This document shows, one piece after another, positions 24,077 to 35,900 of a DNA stretch of 64,000 nucleotides. Both the position numbers and the translations under genes were made by a program. Numbering within the stretch: the stretch's first letter is position 1; each line of letters opens with the position of its first letter. The stretch is from Arenicola marina (taxonomy: Eukaryota > Annelida > Polychaeta > Arenicolidae): the NCBI GenBank assembly GCA_964019135.1, contig OZ025263.1:22381639-22445638 (forward strand), given 5' to 3'. The notes beneath the pieces were generated by a model, which was given only the letters and a program-made list of their open reading frames with translations, had not been told where the DNA came from and searched no databases.

Positions 24077-27000
24077 ATGGATACCTTGGAGGCTTAGTTT
24101 CTGGATTCATAAAATAGATCTAACTTAGTTCATAAGGTTTAACCGTTTAAGTTATAAACTGATTTGATAAAATATTAATCCGGGGAAATATATTAATATG
24201 GGTCTAAAAAAAAAGTTTATTCAAGAGTTGCAGTTCATATTGTTACTGCGAAAAAAGAAAACGATATAACTATAAATAGAAAAATCTAGTTATGTTTAAA
24301 AAATTATACATTTCATGGTCCGGTTATATTTTAAATAAAAAAAAAAGTTATTCTTTATAAAATATAAAGAGCAATGAATAATTACATTAATCATCATAAT
24401 TGATAAAGAAAAAGTCCAGATCAGCGATGAATGATATCTCATTGAATCTATGAAACCTGAGGAGTGTATTTTCAGAAGGGCATATTTTTAGTGATCTGAT
24501 ATTTGATATCATCTATTGATTCCTAACCTTTGCCTCAGTCATAAAGGTAAGGCATTCCAGCTAGTGATGATATTACATAGGCTTATTCAAAAATTGTCCC
24601 CTATTGCCCTATCCTCTACCCTCTGCAATCCAGTCACTAGCATAATTATTTCGGAAAAAAAATTTAGATGGTTTGGTAAGTCAACACTCCAAAACTTGTA
24701 AATGGTCTGGTTAATGATAAGGGAATTTGATTTGATTGGAGCTTTTCAGCACTTTCAGCCTGTAAGGCTATAGTATGCCATACCAGTTATGTTTGGTCAG
24801 AAGAGTCAGCACTAAATCCTAGTATAATACTAAATCCTAGTATAGATGAAGGAATTCAAACCGTTCTAGCTGCATAATACAGTATCTCATGAAAGTATCT
24901 CATCAGGGCTGCCCCCTTTCTTTGTATCTGGAGTTCCTTACAAAATCACATATATGCATGTTCCACAGGCAAATTGATTATTGAACTAAAAATCTTTCCA
25001 TGTCCATGTTTACATACTTACATACATGTACAGCAACGAGCACTTATATGCTTGTGGCATAGTGACCCACATAATGTAGTTGTTTCTGATTTGTTGATGC
25101 AAGATCAGGAGGAGTTAAATCCTCTTTCCTGCCAAAACTAAAGAGGTCAAAATACAAATAAAGTGTCGGTCCTTGAATCGGTCAAGATTTCTTTTGTCTA
25201 TACTCCACCCATGCCAGACTGCCAAATAGAGTCTCTTAGCCTTGCCCGTGATATAATTTACCACAAGTTTTCAACTAACTGGTAAACTTCAGTTTGTGTG
25301 CTTGACGATGCTGTGTTATAAGTAGTAGTGCTGCAACAGAGTTCCATGGTGTCCTGGGATAGACACAGCTTCTGAATTTATAGAGTGAAACGATAGAGTT
25401 TGGGCGGTTAGGAGCTTGATATATGCGACTTTAACTTCTGCGCCAACTTGCCCTATTAGGCAAGTGGAGGGCAATTTTACTTGCCCTGACAAAAAATACC
25501 CTTTCCCTGTTTTCTTATTAACAATTAAAACTTGTGATGCCTGATTCATCCTTTGGAACGCGTTTCAGCCAATCAGCAGTAGGCCTACTGAGATATTGGT
25601 TGGCCCTCCTACAACAAGAATTGTTTTCTTCAAAAAGATGTGAGAATATTGGCCCAATGGAAAACACTTGCCCGATCAACCAAGTGTTTCACTAAATTCA
25701 CTTGCCCTGACCCATTTTTCTCTTGCGCTAGGCTATCAGGCAACCATTAATGTAATGCCCTGCATGTTTAATATTCATCAAATAACAATACCACACAGAT
25801 AACTCTCCCAGCTGATGTGACTTTTGGAATTAAGAGCTTTTCCCCAAATATAATGACTACTTAACCTCTTCAGACCCGAATTCCTGAAGGCCAGATTATC
25901 TCTGGATTACCAGATTAAGTTTGTCTGAATTGAATTTTCCACAACAACAACATCTTCACGTGGTATTCACGGGCGCAGACATATGGCAGATGCATAACGT
26001 ACGACACAGTGAAATGTTATGTCTTTGTTCATTATTTACTCGCTAGATGGCGGCAGTGTACATGCCTATTGTACCCCAAAATTTCGGGGGTCCCGGCTGA
26101 AGATGTTAAACCTCAACATGTAGAATCAGAAATGAATCTGCCAAAGAAAAATATACATATGGTAAAATGTGATTTCCCATATGATGACTACTGTGATGTC
26201 TTTTGGTTCTAATTTGTGGTGTATCATGTATGTGACTTTACATTATTATAAAAATTAATATGATCACCTCATGACCAAGGGATTACAGTGATCCCTGTGT
26301 TATGCAACTTCCATTTTGCCATCCAGAAAAGCCTATGCGATGGAGGAATTCATCATCGAGGGATACCTGATAAGCTGTTTGGGCTCAGCATCATAACACA
26401 CAAAAAATATGTTAAACCTGTGAAAGATCAGTCTGGAGCAATGGTGCTGTTTCCCTAATCTTCAGAGTTTTCAATGCAGCTCTTCATTCTGAATGACGAT
26501 CTGGATATGCCCCTTACCCTTTCATTTTCATTCTCCTGTCATTATGTTTTACGGCATCTATCACTACATTCGTTTGTGTGTGTGTGTGTGCAGGCTCTGT
26601 AGGTCGCAAAACTCAACATCTATTTCTGTAACTTTACCCATCGATATGTATCCGACATGGGTTGGTCAAGTTCGTCACCGGGGTATGTAGGTCAAAGGTC
26701 AAGGTTACAGGATTTTTTTGTCTGTTCCTTAACCATTGGTAGATGGGACCAAAAATCGGGAAAGTCGCTATAACGTTCACAGCGTTCATTTAAGGACGCT
26801 ATGCATTATGTCACATATTTAGCCCGTTGGTAACTTGTATCACGTCTTTGAATTTTGCAAATTGCCTAATTAGTTTTTCTGCAAAAAAATTGCCAAACTT
26901 TAACATAGGACCCTACAAGGGCTATTAACTATTAGGAACAGCTGGCCTACATCAATGATCAGTGGCCAGGGACTCGTCACTTGGCTTATCAAGATGTCAA

Positions 27001-28441
27001 CACAGCGCAGCTCGCTAATCTTCTTATTATAACAACATTACAGCGAGGCTCTTCACTGTCGTGAGCTGTAACAGCAGTCGTGAGCTGTAACAGCGACTGC
27101 GGTGCCAGTGTAGGCATACTGTTGTGGGGGGCGGGGCAGGGGAGGGGGTGTTCAAGCTGGGGTGGTGGGATGATTCAGTTGGTTGCTATGAAACTAATGT
27201 GCAGGGTAGGAATGTAGAAACTAGAAATGTAGACCGAAACTAAATAAACGGGCAGTTTGGTTTTAGCTGTCCACCGAGTGAGATCCTTGAGCCTGGGAGA
27301 AACTATAGGTGACATTTTGGGAACTGTTTAGTCCTAGTCATTATCTGGAAGGTTATGAATTACCTGTTTTATATAGTTATTAATATCCTAAGATGATTCA
27401 GAATAAATGATGTTGTGCCATAGGTTATGGGCTTGATCCTGTACACTTATGCAATGACATGTATGACATTAAAGCCTTGTTATTGTGTAATATTTAAGGC
27501 CAATTATTTGGTGATGTGGCTATATGAGGGAATGTTGGAGGCCACAGTCTTCATGTTTCTCAGGGAAACTTTAAATGACTCAGGGAAAAATCTTGAGGGT
27601 AAACTCTGAGCCATGGTATGTAATTTGTAGTAAACTTTCTGGGTTGGTTTTGTTTTTTTATAGGAGTGGGTCCTGAGAGGGTCAAGGGCTGGGTTATAAG
27701 ATATTGCTGGTAGAAAACCAACCTGGGCCTGCCCTTGCATATGGTTGTCTACTAGTCTAGGCAAAGTTTGACTTCAATGACAACAGTGGCAGGGCATGAC
27801 TGAGGAAGTGACTTTAGTTGGTGTAACTGGATCCTGGGTGCCATCTGACCCTACCAACAATGTCATTTGAGCAAGGTGGAAACTTTGCACAATGTAGGCA
27901 CAACAATGATTCATAAGCCAGTAGCCACGGATGTGACATTTGATAAAAGATGCAAAGGGGAACAGAAATTATGGGTATCTATTATGATTTATTCTGATGC
28001 CTGAGTGAGCTTATGTATTCAGCAGTGCGGGAATAGGCACTGATATGTAGTAGATGAGAGTCAAGGTCCACTTGCATTTTGTAATATGGTACCATACATA
28101 GTTTTCTACTGCTGTGGCTTCTAATAAAGCTTCATAAAAGGAAATTTACTGTACTGAGGATGGTCTTATCTTTAGCAATTAAACTGGTCTTGACGGTCTG
28201 GGATACTCAGTGAAGAAAGAACAGGAGCAGTCTATTTATCTGACTGGCTTTTTTGCTGCTGTTAACTGATTTGGTGTTAGCTGGCATGCTTCAGTTTTCT
28301 ACAATAATGTGCAACTTATCTGCCACGCTCTTCTTCTTTAGACATTTGACTGCCATTGCATAGAGCAGTACATGTATCAGATTTTCTTTGTCATTGACTT
28401 GAGATTTTAACATCGGTATCTTTTTTCTCTTGTATTTACAG
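24077..28441. other. Intergenic stretch and 5' flank of the KMT2C/D-like gene
   Basis: Mostly AT-rich, unassigned. It contains copy 2 of the dispersed repeat (26545-27300). Because the first coding exon of the KMT2C/D-like gene opens with a splice acceptor (AG at 28440-28441), at least one non-coding first exon and the promoter must lie in or before this stretch. I cannot place them. Confidence 0.4.
26545..27300. repeat. Dispersed repeat, copy 2 (inverted relative to copy 1)
   Basis: Reverse complement of the 13955-14640 element, with the same block order when inverted: GT run near 26574, TTGGTAGATGGGACCAAAAA near 26735, AGAAACTAGAAATGTAGACC near 27218. It flanks the DAZAP2-like gene on the other side. 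Confidence 0.7.
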
Positions 28442-29641
28442 AATGGAATATCAGTAGCCAAGGAGAGGTATGGAATCAAATGGAAACAAGCCCAAGGTGA
28501 AGGAAAAATCACCCTCGGCAGGGTCAACCACAAAAGCAAGCAATGATGGAACAAAAAAAGGCAACACAATCGTCAAGCCTGAGACAGAGGATCTGCAGCA
28601 AGGGGAGCCAGATGCAGAGCTGCAGCCACCTGAAGAGACCGCGCCTGAGACTGAAGCCAAAGAGCTAGCGTCAGAGGCCGCCATGGAAGTGGACACAGAA
28701 GTAGAGCCCCTTGGGGGAGGGGACCCGCCTTCTGTGACCTCCAGTCCTGGCTCCGCTAAACTGCCGGTTACCACCACCACTGGTGCCACAACCAAAGCGG
28801 CCAAGTCCTGCAAGGCACGCAAAGATGGAAACTCTCCAATTTCAAAAAAGAAAAAGTAAGCTTTCAGCAACTTTTTAAGTACTAAATGTTACTACCGGTA
28901 GTATGTTCTGTTCAGTATATACACGATAATACATAGCGGTGCACTGAAGCACATTACCTTATGACAATTCTATGTGAAGCGGACTCCAGCAGTTGTAGGT
29001 GGAGTGGTACTGAATCCTATTCCATAGTTTGTTTTGTAAGCAGGCGGAAGTTAGCAGGCTGAGCTGCACACCAACGTATTATTAAGGTCGTGGGTTCGAG
29101 TCGTGATCACATTTCATTGTTCCGGGAACTTTCTTGTCTAAATTTAGCCTTAATGTGTGCAAACAGTTTCGTAACAACAAGACGTTTTAGATTGGATACA
29201 TCTACAATATTACTGTTCTGGCTGACCATGCTTCCTCATTTATATATAAATGAGAAATATATATATCGGTATGTATACCGGTAGCATAACCATATTTTGA
29301 CACATAACTTTAATTTTGCAGCAAGAAGAAGAAGAAGCAGTTGTCGCCAGCCTCATCTGTTGGCGACTTGAGTAGCCTCGTAGCAGTGCCTAGTGCACCA
29401 GACACTCCTTCCGATAGCCTAGCGGCCACTGTGCAGGCTGCAGTGCCCCAGGTTCTGGCCCAGCTCAAGCGCGAAGATTCGGGCTCCAGTACTCAAATCT
29501 ATGCCGATAGGCCAGAGACACCTACGGAAGGGAGCATTCACTCTAAGCTGGATTTCTCTGAGTGCTCTAGTCCTGTTAATGATCAATCTTTTGATAGTCC
29601 TTCTTATGCCGAGCCGGGGAATAGCAGCGATTATTACGTTG
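28442..29641 (+). CDS. KMT2C/KMT2D: KMT2C/D-like exons 1-2: basic N-terminus
   Basis: Residues 1-235. Exon 1 begins with 28 bases of 5' UTR containing a four-codon upstream ORF (ATG at 28443), then the start at 28470. Low-complexity Glu/Thr/Ala-rich sequence leads to ARKDGNSP and a lysine run crossing the exon 1/2 junction, resembling the AT-hook-adjacent RKDGASP segment of human KMT2C. Exon 2 is Ser/Pro-rich. Probably disordered and nuclear-targeting. Exon 2 ends before the donor gtgagt at 29642. Confidence 0.85.
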
Positions 29642-29944
29642 GTGAGTGGGCCGCTAGACCAACAGGTATATCAAATCAACTTTTTTTATTATGTTGCCTC
29701 TTTCTATCACTGCTCATCTCCCTTTTTAACCTCTATATGTGTAACCGAGGCTATGGGTGGAAATATTGGTGGTTATGGTAACAACTGTCGGTGGACACTT
29801 TTCTTTGGTACCCATTGGCCACTTCAGGGAAGCAACCTTTTGGATGACTGGCGTAGTTTAACCGGATCATATTTTGAAAGTGTAATATGTATATAACAAA
29901 GAATGCCCCATGCTTAGCAATATATACAAGTAATATAGTCCAAG

Positions 29945-29995
<51 letters not shown>

Positions 29996-32900
29996 GCATA
30001 TGTGCAAATTTTTTTATTGGAAATTATTGGTCTGTTTGTCCGGGTCTCGTCATGGTCTAACATGCTAGGATATTAAACTTTTTACTGGGTAGCCCTGATT
30101 TCATGTGTAATAATAGACCTAACATTGTGCTATATAATATAACTCAATGTCAGATGAAGCCCATTGCATTTTTGCAAATATTTTCATGCGAAAATGTTTT
30201 TTTTGTGTGTGTAAAGCCTCGTTGTAAAGTTCATACCTTTAACACCATCTTTCATCCTGTTCTGATACTGGTGTTTACTATGTTGGTGAGGTGTCGAACA
30301 TCTTATAGAAAAAATCTCCTCAAAAATAGGCTTTTAACAATTTGTAGTCTGGCAATTTTACCAATTAAGTAAATAGAGTGGCTAAGTTAAGAACTAAGAT
30401 AATACAAGATATTTAATAAGTTTCTAAAATCATTTTCTTAAGTGCATAGTCAGTAGAATTAGGCTCTGATTAACCAAGACTTGTTCGGTCTTGAGCTTGT
30501 AACTGTATCCGGTTTACTACTACGGTGTACAGCCATTAAGTTTTTTTTTATTTCGTTTTATATAAGGCCAAGTTGAATCTTAATCTCTGTTGTAGAAAAG
30601 TACGCTGGCATGTTGTAAGGTTTCATTCAGCGACGTCGTTTTACCCATGTTATCTCATTTTGCTCAATGTCATCAGGTCCAACTTCAATCACGATAAAAG
30701 TTGGAGGGGAGCAAGTCAGTAAGATCACTTCAGGCCCTGCACCACCCATCGAACGAACAGTGTCTGAAGAGTCTGCCACATCCGACTCCTACCTAGGGTG
30801 AGAACCGCGACAGGCAGAAAGTATTCCATGACCCAGTGTGCATGTTGTATAAACAGACAAATTTCTTATTTGAAGCGTCCTGAATATCCAACCAACCAAC
30901 CAATACGACTGGCTTGTCGGTTTCGCCCCTGTAGGTGCGACAAGCTGTGTTCGCTGTGTAACCGCGGGGAGAAGAGCCTGCTGGGGCAGGGCGACATCAC
31001 GCGCTACGACCCCACGCCGGGCTTCAACGCCTTCAAGAAGCAGCTGAGCAAGAGCCGGCGCAGCTCCAGCGAGTTCGAGTACGACCGCTGCGGCGACAAG
31101 AGCCCCAAGCACCTGACGTGGAGGAGGGCCAGGGGGCCCCCCAAGGGACAAAGGTGAGAGGCCGGCTGGGAGAAGATCGGGACGGTGGTGGTTGTGCTGG
31201 TATTAAGATACGGTGCATATGACATCCGTCCCGACCTGGATGAGGTCTAGGGCACCCGGCCCCTGCTAAAGGTGGCGGGCGGGAGAAAACTGAAAGATTG
31301 GGGCAGACTGGTGCTGGGGCTAAGATGGTATTAGCATAACGTATGCACTGCATCCCTCCGTCTCCGTAAGACGATCGAGTGGCACCTTATGCTGTTGTTG
31401 TAACTAATGATTATTACCTCATTTAAGGCATGAAAATGTTGTGTATATACATGTATTAGGTATTCTTAATGACGAGGATGTAGATCATCTCAAGTACTTC
31501 TATCATTATTATACATCTGAAAGATTGGTCTCGGTGTTGTATGGATATTACGGATCGGTAATGTTGCCAGACACAAGAACGAAGCAATTTGATCAAAGGA
31601 ACGGACTTTCACACCTTAATTTTCGGTGCAAACGCAGTCTGCCATCGTCTGTGTGCAGGGACCGAAGCAAGTCTCCCCGTAGGCCGACCAACCACGGTGC
31701 CATCGACGAGGAAGGGCGGCCAATAGCCAGCGTCGACGAGCTCAGCCTTGTTGGATACACGGAGGATGTCGACATATTCCAGCTGTTTGAGAGAACAGGT
31801 GGGAATGATTTAGTTCTTTTGAATACTATTATTAATCACTTGAGTTTTATGAACAAAAGTTGTCTAGTAATCTGCTTCCCAATGAGCTATGATACATTGT
31901 GTGTATCATTCTTTATGATACCCATAATAAGCATCAAAGGTTGATATCATTAAAATAGCCTTTCATAGACATACTTGAATTTGTGTGTCAAAGTTAATAA
32001 AAAAATGTAAAAAAAAACATTTGAAAATTATTTTGATTTACCGGTAATTTTGTATTTTGAATGTTTTGCGGTGTAGGTCACGTGACTGCTCACCACTGTT
32101 GCGCCGCCTGGTCTGCCGGGGTCATTCAGTCCGAGGACTACACGCTGCAGTACGTGGACAAAGCGGTCTTCGCCGGCCTCTCCCAGGTACACCTCCCGTA
32201 ACGCAGCCTCCGTGGCTCAGTGGGTAGCGCGCCCAGCTTCGGATCACCGCGTCGTTCCTCCATTATGCTCGACATGTGGATTTGGGAATAGCTTCACACA
32301 TGTTCCTCGTCTCCGGATAATCTGGGCCCGGTGTACCCCATGTGTGGCCTAACATGCAAAATATTTAATACTTTTATTAATTATCGTCGTAACGTTGAAT
32401 TTGTTGGTGTATTATCAGTTATGCTACGTTTGTACTCTTTCCCCTTTGTGTCACCATTGTCTGACGTCATTCTGTCGCTATGGTTACAGAAGTGCAGCTA
32501 CTGTCGACGCTTTGGGGCGACCATAGTCTGCCGTGACGTCAAGTGTAACAAGCGGTACCACTACCCCTGTGCGTCTGGCGGCGGCTGCTTCCAAGACATC
32601 AAGACCCTCTCCCTGCTCTGTCTGGATCATATTGATCAAGCCGAGGAAATAGGTACGTCAGGATACGTTCGGGGTCACCACGGAATAGGGAAAGTTTGCC
32701 ACAAAATGGCAAAACGAGGGAGTTGGACACAAGGAAAGCTAACGGTCAGTTAGGAATCAGTTGCAATGGCTAAGAATTGCCAAAGAAGAAAAATGGTCCT
32801 AAATTCCTAAATTCAGTATATGAACCCCTCAGTTCTGTGTTAAATTGTCTCCTTGTGAATACTTTTTTTTGTATATATTGTTGTCTGGTAAATTTATTCA

Positions 32901-35900
32901 GAGGCCATTTAGACTGGACTGTCTAATACATTGCGAACCTCATTAAAGACAACCTGTTGATTTTGGAGAAGCGACCCAGGTGAAAGTGGATACATTTATT
33001 GTTAAATCGCGCAGCCGAACAAAAATGTTGGAGAATTCCGACCAAAAAAAAGATATAAAAAGCTGTGCACCTTGTAAGGCCACCTTATGACAACATTAAC
33101 CCACTTTGAAGTTGCTATGATGCTGCCGATTATATCTAAATATCCAGTTCGCCCGTGGGAACCAAAAAAATACGTGAATTTGCTGAGTTAATTAGACTGC
33201 CACTGCTATATTGACAGCAAAGGATCCCGCTCCGAGAGTCCTATAGTGATCGATATCAATGAGACAGAAATAGGTTAATGTGTTTAACCTTTTTCTTTAA
33301 CTGATCACAAACAAATATAAGGGATACATTGCATATCGAGACTTCGCCAGCTTTGAATATTCAGGGCGCTTTAACCAATTCTTCACCCTCTGTGCAGTTG
33401 CGAATGCGAATCGTTATTACAATACGCTATGTGCTGCAATGGCAACCATCACGTCACGCACAGTCCTCAGCCAGGGTCGCCTTTGTCCAATACAAACGTC
33501 ACAGGATAAGGCTCTGTGGAAAAAAAGATGGAATTGACGCTCGCAGTATTATGGCACGTAGTGCCGATAATGTTTTAATGCTGGAAAAAACAACTGCGCT
33601 CATCTCTCGTATAAGTTGATCTGCACTGACGCGACTGCCAAGCGCGCAACAGCTGATAGAAAAAAACGACACGCCTGTGAGCAAGTTCGGCATTTCGCAT
33701 TGAGTGTCGAGTTCGGCAATTGCATTCGCCGGGTTTTATCTTCCGGTTGTGTTCGACCGTTATCAGGCTTATGCGGATAATCATGATGGTTCGAGTAATA
33801 TCAAGCACATGCAATACAACTCATCAATTACTTGCATTGCCAATAACAGTAAAAGGTAGTAAGCACTACCACAGGCGCCGCAGATCGACTAACACAGGCC
33901 GGGGGGGGGGGGGGGGGCTTGTTCTGCCCCCCCCCCATCCGGCCGGTGTCAGTCGATTTGTGGCACCCGTTTGCGCCACCTAGCAAGTACTATTTATATG
34001 TGACCGTTTCTCTACCTTTTGAGCAATTCTTCTGTTCGATATCTTAATATTTTTTCAATGTACATAACAGCAAATAACCTAAAATAAAAATATCAGGACG
34101 TTTGACCAATTTTTGTAAAAACAAAAAAAATTCATCCCTGACATTTTGTAAGTGGCAATGCTGAGTTTCCATAGGGGGTTCGCCTGAAAACCCATCAATA
34201 TTATTGTATTCTTCGCGTAATCTTATCACAAAGTACTTGTTGCACAAAAATCTGGATGTTCTACCTAATTGTTTTTTGTTTATAATACAAAATAGATAAA
34301 AATACCCGAAGCTCCCATAGGCTGCCATGTTAAAGTGTAATAGGGGGTGGGGGGTTTCTAGCTAACTTTTTAGACAAAGTGTCCTGAAAAGACCTTTTTT
34401 TTATTATTGCGTTGTAATAAGCATATAAAATGATGTAACTTGAAAATATCATAATGCTTTACTGTAAGTTTTGAAAAGTAGCATACCACCTTAAAGAGAT
34501 AATTGACAATGCCTTTATTAAGCTGGAAATAAAACTGCTCCCTCTCTTCTAGAGGTTGTAAATACAGATTTGTGTTGTTAGGTTAACTGGATCAGAATTT
34601 CTGCATGATGCTAAACCAGTTATTAATACCCAATTATAAACGATAGAAAAAGAGATGTTAAAAAGTCTTTGAATGACTTTGAATTCAACTTTTTGGTATT
34701 TTCAGCTGGACAAGAAGCACTTTGTGTCGTCTGTGAAACACCTGGCAACATAATTGAGCAGTTGTTCTGCACGAGTTGTGGCCAGCATTACCATGGCAAC
34801 TGCCTTGACCCTCCTGTGGAGGTTAATCCCATTGTGCGCTCTGGCTGGCAGTGTCCTGACTGCAAAATCTGCCAAACCTGCAGGTATGGACCAAGTCTGA
34901 CATAGTTACCTGTTGCTAAATGTTTAAACACAATGTTCAAAATGCATAAATAGAAATTTGGAATAAACAGCTTAGTATTTGTTGACCATATCAAGTGAAA
35001 CGTTGTAATTTTCTATGCTATATCATTGTTATTTATTAATATTGTGATTAATGAGACTTTATTCAATTACTGACAGTGGGATATGATTGGTGGTTGTTTC
35101 ATGTGGTTGTGGTTGTCATCCTTAACACCAAACGTATCCTGGCCCATGTGTGCCCAAAGATGGCATAACACACCAGTTTATTCAAGGAGTCTGTCTTACC
35201 TTTTATAGTCTCGTGAGAACCTTAGTTAAACTTAATTATGGGAAACCTGAATGGTCCTCGGGTTTGTGCCCTGGCACTGCATATAAGGCGTGTCTTCTCC
35301 CACCTCACTTCACTGTCCCGGAGGTTTCTTATCCCAGTTTCTTAGCCTTCTATGTTCACAAAATTGGCCTACAGCACCAAAATTTCATTTCAAGTGGTCG
35401 CTATCCCGCGTTCAGCCAATAGGTCACGATTATGTGGACTTTAATTATTGTTTAGCCTTCATTTGTGTAGATGTGGCCTAAAAAGCCACATTTTTCTGAC
35501 TGGCCGTCATGATGCGTGCGATCAATCAAGATATGCTAATGATATTGCCTATTAACGATGATGATCTGATGATGACACAGACAACCCGGTGACGACAACA
35601 AGATGTTGGTCTGCGACACCTGCGACAAGGGATACCACACCTTCTGCCTCCGCCCCGTCATGACGACCATCCCCAAGAACGGCTGGAAGTGCAAGAACTG
35701 TCGCGTGTGTGGTGACTGCGGGTCCCGTACCCCGGGCAGCGGGCCGAGCTCCCGGTGGCACCACAACTACTCGGTCTGCGACAGCTGCTACCAGCAGCGC
35801 AACAAGGGTCTCTGCTGTCCCCTCTGCGGCAAGGCCTACAGGCAGTTCTCCAACAAACAGATGGTCATATGCGTTCTCTGTAAAAAGTGAGTATGAAATA

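Noticed and set aside
29751..29999. Minus-strand ORF starting with a poly-lysine run
   Set aside because: Reading of a 44-base T homopolymer.
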